NCBI GenBank assembly: GCA_019242465.1
Contig: JAFAVL010000701.1
Location: 1-5,439 of the forward strand
Source: Chroococcidiopsidaceae cyanobacterium CP_BM_RX_35
GTDB taxonomy: Bacteria > Cyanobacteriota > Cyanobacteriia > Cyanobacteriales > Chroococcidiopsidaceae
DNA length: 5,439 nucleotides
Direction of reading: 5' to 3'
Part shown: piece by piece, positions 1-5,373 of the stretch
Layout of the letters: each line of letters begins with the position of its first letter
How positions within the stretch are numbered: position 1 is the first letter of the stretch
Program-made: the position numbers and the translations under genes
Notes under the pieces: generated by a model
Seen by the model: only the letters and a program-made list of their open reading frames with translations
What the model was told of the DNA's origin: nothing
The model's database searches: none

Positions 1-1
1 A

Positions 2-499
2 GATGACTTGACTCAGTTAGCGAATCGCCGTAGTTTTGATGAAAAACTCAATCGAGAGTGGCGACGTCTAGCAAGGGAGAAAGCTCCTTTATCTTTAATT
101 CTGTGTGATATTGATAATTTCAAGACATATAACGATACTTATGGTCATCAAACAGGTGATGATTGTTTGCGGCAGGTTGCCAGAGTTATCAGCCGTGCTG
201 CGAGGCGTCCTGCTGATTTAGTAGCTCGTTACGGGGGAGATGAGTTCGTGTTGATTCTACCGCACACCAAGATTTCTGGTGCTGCCCAAATCGCTGAAAA
301 AATCTGCTCTGGCGCTAGAGCATTGAAGATCGCTGATGCAAATTCCCAACCTATTACCCTTAGTTTAGGAGTTGCCAACACCTTTCCCTCCCATAAATCC
401 TCTCCTGCTATACTCATTGCTGCTGCTGACTCTGCTCTTTATCAAGCAAAAGAGCAGGGGCGCGATCGTTTAGTTGTGAGAACATGTCCTCCAGCCTAG
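2..499 (+). CDS. Diguanylate cyclase, C-terminal GGDEF domain (5' end outside window)
   Basis: This is the catalytic domain of an enzyme that makes c-di-GMP from two GTP. The frame is open to the left edge (codons Asp-Asp at 2-7), so the visible start TTG at position 8 is internal and the sensory N-terminus is missing. Numbering residues from that TTG, the domain begins at the usual LTQLANRRSF stretch. It has the metal-binding segment CDIDNFK (Asp34) and YNDTYGH. The signature is an intact GGDEF at 76-80. The product-inhibition I-site RPAD sits at 67-70, exactly five residues before GGDEF, so feedback inhibition is likely retained. The C-terminal ALYQAKEQGRDR segment is present and the protein stops shortly after the domain. 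It therefore appears active and allosterically controlled, provided the missing N-terminus is intact. Its input signal cannot be told from this window. Confidence 0.93.
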   Translation, partial: DDLTQLANRRSFDEKLNREWRRLAREKAPLSLILCDIDNFKTYNDTYGHQTGDDCLRQVARVISRAARRPADLVARYGGDEFVLILPHTKISGAAQIAEKICSGARALKIADANSQPITLSLGVANTFPSHKSSPAILIAAADSALYQAKEQGRDRLVVRTCPPA

Positions 500-716
500 G
501 CAATGCTGCGGCAGACCATTTTTTAAATACTAAACACGATGTGGTGTAGTATAACCCACTACCATTCTGCTATCTCAGCTATTCAGTAAAACGGTTGTGG
601 CATTAATAACTGCGTTAGCCACGCCAATTAAAAAAAGAGTACCGTTCTGCTTAATTATCGCGAGCCGTATTGCTATATCCTCACAAGAGGATGAACCTGG
701 TACCTTTCTTCGGTTT
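500..716. other. Unassigned stretch between the GGDEF gene and the IS1 remnant
   Basis: I can assign no gene here. A plus frame (first ATG-like start at 597, running to 848) and a minus frame (575-805) are both open, but they overlap each other and the IS1 remnant, and neither shows a family motif. A six-T run at 519-524 follows a weak GC-rich palindromic stretch (504-513) just after the GGDEF stop; it could be a poor intrinsic terminator. A perfect 6-bp stem with a 4-nt loop lies at 677-692. The stretch is probably degraded sequence between an old insertion and the GGDEF gene. Confidence 0.4.
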
Positions 717-1016
717 CTAGTCAAAACTCCAAAAATTCGGTTGTGTTGCACGAGTTTTTGCAACACAACGGACAGGGCTAACGACAGTGCCATAAGCCTT
801 GCCACTGATTCTTGCTACTCCCTTCAAGCTACTTCCCTCACAATGTGATTGGAGAATTGTGTGCACCTCTTCTGACCTGAGCTCACTACGGTAGTAGATT
901 GTGTCAAAGGTATCAGTAAAGGACTGCTGGCAGACAGGGCAGAAGTAACGTTGGCTCCCCTTGCTAGTTCTTCCATGTTTATAGGTCTGATTGTGACCGT
1001 AGAGTGGGCAGGGCAT
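717..1016 (-). pseudogene. IS1-type transposase, InsA-like N-terminal remnant
   Basis: The product resembles the N-terminal zinc-ribbon and helix-turn-helix part of IS1-family transposases. Start is taken as the ATG at 1016, because homology begins at MPCPL; an upstream TTG at 1031 is possible. The expected CxxC...CxxC zinc ribbon reads C3-P-L-Y6 and C26-P-V-C29, so one metal ligand is Tyr instead of Cys (codon TAC where TGC is expected). It is followed by the IS1-like FTDTFDTIYYR segment and a helix-turn-helix (about residues 46-80). Family-like sequence ends near GTVVSPVR, about position 768. The frame then runs through the hairpin at 740-769 and stops at 717. No catalytic DDE domain follows in any frame I can read. 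This is a dead fragment. The IS1 assignment is from memory of the family, not from a search. Confidence 0.68.
740..769. repeat. Perfect 11-bp inverted repeat with 8-nt loop
   Basis: The arms GTTGTGTTGCA (740-750) and TGCAACACAAC (759-769) are perfectly complementary around the loop 751-758. It sits just where IS1-like coding similarity ends. Read on the minus strand, the stem is followed after about four bases by a run of five T, which is terminator-like, although the stem is not GC-rich. It could also be an abutted pair of insertion-sequence ends or the core of a small palindromic element. I cannot tell these apart. Confidence 0.6.
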
Positions 1017-1133
1017 AGCTTTCGAGAACAAGGCTAATTTTCTTCTTTTGTATGATAGTCAATCCCACACTTTGCTGACGCACGGTCAAACTATCTCTCT
1101 CCTTTAACACTAGTTTACAAACAGCTTCTCAGA

Positions 1134-1724
1134 CTAATTCAGTTTTTGCTCTTTAACAGATACTTTCTTCTTGAAGAGTAAACCACCTAGACTCAGGACA
1201 ACCAAAGCTTCAGCAGAATTAAAAGTTGGTTCTGGAACGGAGGTAGCTACTGGAGTAACGCTAAAGTTACTGAAATACGCAACATTGACATCATACTCTG
1301 TATATCCGGTTATTCTAACGCCACCTCTGGAATAGAATACGTTAACTGATGATGTTCCAGCGTTTCCAGTACCATTAACAGTGTATGTGAAGCCACTGAC
1401 ATCTAAGAACGGCTGGTTAGCAAATAACAGATTATCGTTACCACCAAATCCATCTGGGGAGACGAGACCAACAATCTGTTGCGTAACTCCTTGAAATATT
1501 CTGGTTCCGGTTATTCCGGTAATTGTATAAGCATTATTTGCCGGGTTCAAATCACTAGTAGTCAGGGTACCGCTAGCTGAAACAGGTGTTGGCGTACTTC
1601 CCAGTCCAGGGAAGGAATATTGAAAATTAAATGTAGCAGCTTCGGCAGGTCTAGCAGTTACTACTGCATAAGTTAAAGCCACTCCAGCAGTAGCAACAGC
1701 AACTTTCGGGAAAATCTTTCTCAT
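1134..1724 (-). CDS. PEP-CTERM sorting domain-containing exported protein
   Basis: This is a complete 196-residue exported protein. An N-terminal signal peptide (basic MRKIFPK, hydrophobic core about 8-23, likely cleavage after ARPAEA near residue 29) is followed by a 130-residue beta-rich, Gly/Ser/Thr/Asn-rich region without cysteine or a recognisable enzymatic motif. The C-terminus has the tripartite PEP-CTERM signal: VPEP (163-166), a short hydrophobic stretch (about 173-184, LVVLSLGGLLF) and a basic cluster KKK (185-187). In this family the tail is recognised and cleaved by an exosortase in the inner membrane, and substrates are often linked to exopolysaccharide. Nine residues follow the basic cluster, a longer tail than usual. 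No exosortase or polysaccharide gene is in the window. The ATG at 1724 is supported by the signal peptide directly following; no strong Shine-Dalgarno is seen. The function of the mature region is unknown. Confidence 0.9.
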   Translation of the reverse strand: MRKIFPKVAVATAGVALTYAVVTARPAEAATFNFQYSFPGLGSTPTPVSASGTLTTSDLNPANNAYTITGITGTRIFQGVTQQIVGLVSPDGFGGNDNLLFANQPFLDVSGFTYTVNGTGNAGTSSVNVFYSRGGVRITGYTEYDVNVAYFSNFSVTPVATSVPEPTFNSAEALVVLSLGGLLFKKKVSVKEQKLN

Positions 1725-1782
1725 ATCTCTAAAAATCTTTTCCTCTGAACACTTCTTGAATTATCATCGACCTGCTTAGAGT

Positions 1783-1810
1783 TGTATAGTATGCTTTAAT
1801 ACAATTCGAA
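1783..1810 (-). promoter_or_regulatory. Weak candidate promoter for the PEP-CTERM gene
   Basis: On the minus strand a TATACA-like -10 (complement of 1783-1788) lies 16 bp downstream of TTCGAA (1805-1810), about 60 bp before the ATG at 1724. The -10 falls inside a 6-bp inverted repeat (TTGTAT at 1782-1787, ATACAA at 1799-1804) that could bind a regulator. The -35 is poor. This is inference from short matches only. The -35 side abuts the truncated IS701 remnant that begins near 1805. Confidence 0.22.
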
Positions 1811-2105
1811 TCACCGACAAGTTAATCCTTCATTAATCACTCTGGCAAAAGTATAATTAGAGCTAATCTTACGAGTACTGAATGGACGTACAATTATACT
1901 AATTGTTGATGACACTAAAGATGTTAAGAAAAGTAAAACTACTGATTGTGTGAAGTACCAGTATATCGGAAACATTGACAAGATTGAGAATGGAATAGTA
2001 GCGACGACCACATATGACGTAATCAATAGCGTTCCATTTCCGTTAATTTTTGAAGTGTTCAGGCCAAAAGATCGCCTGAAGCTCTACCAATTGGTTTTTA
2101 ATTTA
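1805..2105 (+). pseudogene. IS701-type transposase, 5' segment (split by IS630)
   Basis: This is the N-terminal half of a DDE transposase gene, read in the frame of codons starting at 1857 (Leu) through 2105. It contains LNGRTIILIVDDT, with the first catalytic Asp in the VDDT motif, then TTDCVKYQYIGN, IENGIVA and PFPLIFEVFRPKDRLK. These match, in order, the conserved IIDDTGD, TTDYVKRQYIGN, ENGIVAV and PLTFEVYKPRERLK blocks I know from cyanobacterial IS701-family proteins. An in-frame TAA at 1854 and a likely frameshift near 1814-1818 (a short ESP motif in another frame) show decay. About 80 N-terminal residues are missing to the left. The gene continues after the IS630 element at 3251. A minus-strand open frame at 1811-2026 is only the antisense shadow of this segment. 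Confidence 0.8.
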
Positions 2106-2111
2106 CTACTC
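2105..2111 (+). repeat. Proposed left terminal inverted repeat tip of the IS630 element
   Basis: ACTACTC, inverted as GAGTAGT at 3245-3251. Inward from the tips, GGAATATTAG...TTAAACTC on the left resembles GGTATCATTTGGCTAAATGTC on the complement of the right end, allowing gaps. The ends were inferred from the sequence and not compared with a reference element. Confidence 0.5.
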
Positions 2112-2155
2112 TTAGTTAAGGAATATTAGTGTTAAACTCAGTCAGATAATTAAAA

Positions 2156-3202
2156 ATGTCTGGGATAGTCAAGATTGAGATTACGGAATCTCCTGAAACT
2201 CTTAAGATGCTTTTAGCCCAACAGAAAACAGCCACTGGCAAGGAACGAGTGCAAGCGTTGTATCTGCTCAAAACCCAGCAAGTTGAGACCGTACAACATT
2301 TGGCAGTAGTTCTGGGTCGCCATCGGTTCACACTACAAAGATGGTTGAGCCAGTATCGCTCTGGCGGAATGAAAAAGATGTTAGAGGTGGGGAAAAGTAT
2401 AGGAAGAACAGCATTAATTCCCCAAGAGGCAGTCGAGCGTTTGAAAGCAGAACTTAAAGACCCAGAAGGATTTGAAAGCTATAAAGAAGTTAGGCTATGG
2501 TTAGCGTCTTGCCTAGGGATTGGAGCTAAGTATGATGTGGTACATAATTTAGTTCATGACAAGCTGAAAGTCAAACTGAAAGTAGCTAGAACTCAAAGTG
2601 ATGACCAAGAACCAAAAGCCGTAGAAAACTTTAAAAAAGCTCTGTCTGCCAAGGTAAAATCAGCTTGTGGGAAGGCAGAAACACAGCAAAAAAAGTTTAA
2701 GGTAGTCCCCTATTGGTGCGAAGATGAAACTCGGTTGGGACTGAGAACAGTGCAGCGACGGAAGTTGACGTTGAGAGGGGTGAAACCGACAGGAGATCTG
2801 CAATTTAGGCGAGAAAAATATTATGTGTATGGCGTAGTAGAACCAAAAACAAGAGCTAGCTTTTTTCGTGAAATTTCTCATTTAGATACTACATGCTTTC
2901 AGGTATTCATTATCGAGTTTTCTCGCTCTTATCCAGAGGATTTACACATAGTCCGATTGGATAACGGTTCATTTCATACCACGTCGAAACTCAAAGTTCT
3001 AGAAAATATAATCTTCCTATTTCAGCCAGCTCACTGCCCAGAACTCAATCCCCTAGAAAGACTTTGGGAATATCTTAATGGCTTTTTGAGGTGGAAGTTA
3101 TTTAACAATCTGGATGCTCTCAAAGAGAAAGTTAGCAGAATTTTGAACTCCTCTAGTACAAAAACGATAAGAAGTTTGACTGGATGGGAGTACATTCTTT
3201 AG
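2156..3202 (+). CDS. IS630-family transposase, full length
   Basis: This 348-residue DDE transposase cuts and pastes its element into TA targets. Residues about 25-75 form the N-terminal helix-turn-helix that binds the inverted repeats (QALYLLKTQQ, LAVVLGRHRFTLQRWLSQY). A second winged-helix-like part covers about 85-145. The catalytic domain carries Asp190 in WCEDETRLGL, Asp269 in IVRLDNGSFH, and Glu301 in CPELNPLERLWEYL, so all three acidic residues are present. The C-terminus ends in LTGWEYIL, as in cyanobacterial relatives I recall. Length is usual for the family and there is no stop or frameshift, so it may still be active. The ATG at 2156 is chosen because the protein begins with the conserved MSGIVKIEITESPET-type start; no strong Shine-Dalgarno precedes it. 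It is encoded within a broken IS701-type gene, in the same orientation. Confidence 0.93.
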   Translation: MSGIVKIEITESPETLKMLLAQQKTATGKERVQALYLLKTQQVETVQHLAVVLGRHRFTLQRWLSQYRSGGMKKMLEVGKSIGRTALIPQEAVERLKAELKDPEGFESYKEVRLWLASCLGIGAKYDVVHNLVHDKLKVKLKVARTQSDDQEPKAVENFKKALSAKVKSACGKAETQQKKFKVVPYWCEDETRLGLRTVQRRKLTLRGVKPTGDLQFRREKYYVYGVVEPKTRASFFREISHLDTTCFQVFIIEFSRSYPEDLHIVRLDNGSFHTTSKLKVLENIIFLFQPAHCPELNPLERLWEYLNGFLRWKLFNNLDALKEKVSRILNSSSTKTIRSLTGWEYIL

Positions 3203-3244
3203 GTGCTATCTGTTGCAGACATTTAGCCAAATGATACCGGTGAT

Positions 3245-3251
3245 GAGTAGT
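3245..3251 (-). repeat. Proposed right terminal inverted repeat tip of the IS630 element
   Basis: GAGTAGT is the exact complement of ACTACTC at 2105-2111. IS701-type coding sequence resumes immediately to its right (codons from 3251 or 3254), which fixes this end better than the left one. Confidence 0.55.
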
Positions 3252-3586
3252 TCAGAACTAAACCCCAAATTGTTGCTCAAATGGTGTGCGAATTGGTGGC
3301 AATGGGATTTCAGATTGACCTGGTACTGGCAGACAGATTTTATGGAGAAAGCGATTACCCGTTCTTGAATGTGCTAAGGCGATTAAAACTACTTTATATA
3401 GTGGCAATTCATAACAATTATGCGGTTTTGATGTTAGGAGAGCAGCGCATTTGCTACAACCGGTGGCGTCAATTTAAGCGAACATTTTTAGATAGGAGTA
3501 GTGAAATTCGCTATATTCGAAAGGTTATCTTTGGCAACAGAAGACAGAATCGGTATTGGGAAGTCACTACAGACCCGGATGCCTTT
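3251..3586 (+). pseudogene. IS701-type transposase, 3' segment, truncated at its 3' end
   Basis: This continues the gene interrupted by the IS630 element. The frame from 3251 reads (F)RTKPQIVAQMVCELVAMGF, then VLADRFYGESDY with the second catalytic Asp (codon 3332-3334), VAIHNNYAVLM, NRWRQFKRTF, IRYIRKVIFGNRRQ and RYWEVTTDPDAF. These correspond to the TKPQIAAQMI, LVLADSLYGES, VAIRSNHGVW, REIIFGKRR and YWEITTDPETL blocks of the family. Similarity ends at about 3586, where an opposite-strand IS982-type fragment begins, so the third catalytic residue (Glu) and the C-terminus are gone. The frame itself stays open to 3658, but that tail is the antisense of the IS982 piece. It is non-functional without its 5' half and C-terminus. 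Confidence 0.8.
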
Positions 3587-3745
3587 GCCTTGAAACTCTG
3601 CCACAATTTCCATGGTAACCGCCTCACTATCACTCATTACCGGGACAAATCCCCTTAGACGCATCGGGCAAAACTGAATGATTTCCTTCAACAAGTCATC
3701 GACACAGCAAAAAACAGCAATGATAAACTCTTCTGTAGTAAACAT
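3587..3745 (-). pseudogene. IS982-type transposase, N-terminal fragment
   Basis: Reading from an ATG at 3745, this gives MFTTEEFIIAVFCCVDDLLK, then CPMRLRGFVPVMSDSE and AVTMEIVAEFQG, about 53 residues. This matches the start of cyanobacterial IS982-family transposases, including the SDSE-VTMEIV-EF block. The similarity stops after QG at 3587, where the sequence becomes the oppositely oriented IS701-type gene. The whole catalytic domain is lost. The open frame extends upstream to a possible ATG at 3823, but that 26-residue extension has no family resemblance and probably lies in the element's leader. The ATG at 3745 is preceded by GGCGGGAAGA, an acceptable ribosome binding site. Confidence 0.78.
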
Positions 3746-3846
3746 TCTTCCCGCCTTGGCTCTGAGCACTATTTGTTGCTCTCTCAAAGCATAAGCTAGG
3801 ACTTCCTCCATTAAAAGTCGCACATCGCATTCTCTTCTAATTACTT
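3746..3846. other. Likely IS982 leader, directly upstream of the thioesterase gene
   Basis: These 101 bases separate the divergent starts of the IS982 fragment (3745, -) and the thioesterase gene (3847, +). They probably include the remaining end of the IS982 element, but I could not identify a terminal repeat. On the plus strand there is no good Shine-Dalgarno before 3847 and no convincing -35/-10 pair. Whatever drives the thioesterase is therefore either weak, inside this leader, or further left. Confidence 0.35.
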
Positions 3847-4635
3847 ATGACAACTCAACTAACTGTTGATTCCTGGATCGCCTGCCGAAAGCCGAATCCA
3901 CAAGCTTCCCTTCGTTTGTTTTGTTTTCCCTGCGCAGGAGGTATATCCGCAACATATAACACATGGTACAATAATTTGCCAACAGAAGTAGAGATTTGTC
4001 TAATCCAGCTTCCGGGACGGGGCGTGCGATTCAGGAAAAAGCGATTTACTCAACTCTCGGCTCTTGTGCAAACTCTGGTACCAATCATCCAGCCACATCT
4101 GAACATACCGTTTGCTTTCTTTGGTCACAGTATGGGAGCAGTAATCAGTTTTGAAATAGCTCGTCAATTCCGGCAACAGGGCAATCCGGGCCCTGTTCAC
4201 TTATTTGTCTGTAGCTCTCCTGCGCCGCAACAACCAACCCGAAAACCGCAAATTCATCAGTTACCTGAAGCCGAATTCGTAGCCCAGTTGTGTCAGCGTT
4301 ACAATGCTATACCGCAGGCGGTTTTACAGGATAACGAGCTGATGCAGCTTTTCTTACCGATTCTCCGCGACGATTTAACAATGCTTGAGACATACGTTTA
4401 CACAGTAGATAAGCCGCTGAATTGTCCAATCTCCGCATTCGGAGGTTTACAGGATAGGATGGTCAGCGAGTTTGATTTGACAAGCTGGCGAGAACAAACA
4501 TGTGGCTCTTTCAGGCTACAAATGTTTCCTGGCGATCACTTCTTCTTACACACTGACAAATCGCCCTTTTTAAAAGTGTTAGCTCAACAGCTGTTTCAGG
4601 TGTTGGAGCATCTCCCTATTTTTGTTCGAGTGTAG
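3847..4635 (+). CDS. Type II thioesterase (alpha/beta hydrolase)
   Basis: This 262-residue protein is of the TEII family, which removes wrongly loaded or stalled acyl groups from carrier proteins of NRPS and PKS assembly lines; it is cytoplasmic. It has the oxyanion-side motif FPCAGG (27-32), LPGRG (55-59, where most relatives have LPGRE), and the nucleophile elbow GHSMG (93-97) with Ser95. A likely catalytic Asp203 is in FGGLQDRMVS, and His231 in PGDHFFL. Length is typical and all three triad residues are present, so it looks functional. The ATG at 3847 is the first start after an in-frame TAA at 3838-3840; no Shine-Dalgarno is evident. No synthetase, carrier protein or phosphopantetheinyl transferase is in the window. 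It faces an IS graveyard on its left and the convergent COP23 gene 67 bp to its right, so its partners, if any, lie elsewhere. Confidence 0.93.
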   Translation: MTTQLTVDSWIACRKPNPQASLRLFCFPCAGGISATYNTWYNNLPTEVEICLIQLPGRGVRFRKKRFTQLSALVQTLVPIIQPHLNIPFAFFGHSMGAVISFEIARQFRQQGNPGPVHLFVCSSPAPQQPTRKPQIHQLPEAEFVAQLCQRYNAIPQAVLQDNELMQLFLPILRDDLTMLETYVYTVDKPLNCPISAFGGLQDRMVSEFDLTSWREQTCGSFRLQMFPGDHFFLHTDKSPFLKVLAQQLFQVLEHLPIFVRV

Positions 4636-4702
4636 GAGAACCATAACATCTAAACTATTGCTCCACCTACATTCTAGCTATTATCTATCTACATCTGTCA
4701 TA

Positions 4703-5272
4703 CTAGTTTTGCTTCTCTGGTCCCAAAAACCGATTTAAATCTTCTAAAGGCAGGGAATTTACCTCAGAAGAGTTGGTAGCTATATTCCCACTACTCGAAA
4801 TTGGCAGTTGATTGAGCTTGGCTATAACCTCATCAGCACTGCTAGGCTTTTCTGGTCTTAGGGTAAATAACATATTAGAACTATTACAGGAAGATTCCGG
4901 CTGCTTAACAGCGCAAATTACTATTTGATTTCTCACAGTTCCAGTTACGAGCTGCAGGTTATTTAATTTGCCACCATTCTGAGCTACTATCTGAGTCAGT
5001 TGTTGGGAAACTATATAGCAGTGAGCTTTAGGGGTATAGTAGCCCAATGCCGGTTCCCAGATAATTATTGGTGGTGTGATTCGATCGCCTCGACGAGCGA
5101 TTGTCACAAAGCCGTTACCGTTATGAACGCAGCTAAAGATTGTAACTAGAGGTTGAGCTGCCACCATTTCTACTGAATTAGTAGAGGCGACTTGAGCTTT
5201 AGCTATTGTGGTGCTAACACCATAGATGGCAAGAGTTGCCGCTAAAAAAGAACGAGTGAATTTAGCTTCCAT
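4703..5272 (-). CDS. COP23-domain exported protein
   Basis: This 189-residue protein belongs to the COP23 family, named after a circadian-oscillating, membrane-associated protein of a unicellular cyanobacterium; the molecular function is unknown. A signal peptide (MEAKFTRSF, hydrophobic 9-22, likely cleavage after AKA near residue 26) is followed by the domain at about 42-155. Typical features are FSCVHNG, PPIIIWEP, AHCYIVSQQL, the GTVRNQIVICAV segment, SSCNSSNMLFTLRP, and a final VIAKLNQL helix. Four cysteines (48, 85, 120, 129) are at the family's spacing and could form two disulfides after export. A Ser/Asn-rich linker and LEDLNRFL end the protein. The ATG at 5272 is the first start after an in-frame TAG, and the signal peptide follows directly. 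It is convergent with the thioesterase. A strong inverted repeat lies 26-64 bp upstream of the start. Confidence 0.9.
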   Translation of the reverse strand: MEAKFTRSFLAATLAIYGVSTTIAKAQVASTNSVEMVAAQPLVTIFSCVHNGNGFVTIARRGDRITPPIIIWEPALGYYTPKAHCYIVSQQLTQIVAQNGGKLNNLQLVTGTVRNQIVICAVKQPESSCNSSNMLFTLRPEKPSSADEVIAKLNQLPISSSGNIATNSSEVNSLPLEDLNRFLGPEKQN

Positions 5273-5297
5273 GAGCGAGACCTAAACAATTGGGTGA

Positions 5298-5336
5298 AGG
5301 GTTAGTTTGCCATTTCTTAGCTGCCAAGCTAACCCT
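5298..5336. repeat. Inverted repeat upstream of the COP23 gene
   Basis: AGGGTTAGTTTG (5298-5309) pairs with CAAGCTAACCCT (5325-5336). This is a 12-bp stem with one T-G wobble and a 15-nt loop that can itself add two pairs. No T-run follows on either strand, so it is not a canonical intrinsic terminator. It lies between the stop of the possible upstream minus-strand gene (5374) and the COP23 start (5272). It could be a transcript-end or processing hairpin of the former, or part of the 5' leader or operator of the latter. Confidence 0.6.
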
Positions 5337-5344
5337 CTATCATC

Positions 5345-5371
5345 GACTACTTTAGCTTATACCCAGTAGTC
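5345..5371. repeat. Short inverted repeat just after the edge gene's stop
   Basis: GACTACT (5345-5351) and AGTAGTC (5365-5371) form a 7-bp stem with a 13-nt loop. On the plus strand it is followed by TTTTA (5372-5376), and on the minus strand it directly follows the stop codon at 5374-5376. It is a weak terminator candidate at best. Confidence 0.35.
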
Positions 5372-5373
5372 TT

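Larger units (their letters stand above)
2105..3251 (+). mobile_element. IS630-family insertion sequence, apparently complete
   Basis: An IS of about 1.15 kb interrupts the IS701-type gene: IS701 reading stops after FRPKDRLK near 2081 and resumes as RTKPQIVAQ from 3254. The proposed ends are ACTACTC (2105-2111) and its complement GAGTAGT (3245-3251). They lie nearly symmetrically, 44 bp before the transposase start and 42 bp after its stop, and continue inward as an imperfect match over about 30 bp. IS630 elements insert at TA and duplicate it. TA is present on the left (2104-2105), but the right side reads TT (3251-3252), so no clean duplication is visible. The left boundary is uncertain: a second TA at 2085-2086 is an alternative, and positions 2082-2104 belong clearly to neither element. 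Confidence 0.72.

Noticed and set aside
500..530. Terminator after the GGDEF gene, from the T-run at 519-524
   Set aside because: The preceding stem is only about three base pairs, too weak to call.
575..805. Minus-strand 76-residue frame
   Set aside because: It overlaps the IS1 remnant in another frame and shows no family features.
597..848. Plus-strand 83-residue frame
   Set aside because: No recognisable motif. Its right half is antisense to the IS1-type InsA remnant and it spans the 740-769 hairpin.
1811..2026. A 71-residue minus-strand frame with two hydrophobic segments that looks like a small membrane protein
   Set aside because: It is antisense to the IS701-type transposase blocks (VDDT, QYIGN, ENGIVA, PLIFEVFRPK) on the plus strand. 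It uses a TTG start, and the frame upstream has no ATG before a stop.
2058..2095. A tRNA-like match on the minus strand (a D-arm-like CAATTGGTAGAGC followed by a TTCAGGC/GCCTGAA stem)
   Set aside because: The loop is nine bases, no T-arm or acceptor stem follows, and the stem lies inside IS701-type coding sequence.
3746..3823. N-terminal extension of the IS982 fragment to an ATG at 3823
   Set aside because: The 26 added residues have no resemblance to the family, and the ATG at 3745 has a better ribosome binding site and matches the usual protein start.
1763..5347. The 10-mer ATCATCGAC with one extra flanking base shared upstream of the PEP-CTERM gene (about 1763-1772) and the COP23 gene (about 5338-5347)
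   Set aside because: Many 10-base matches are expected by chance in 5.4 kb. The distances to the two starts differ and no palindrome or second site supports a shared operator.
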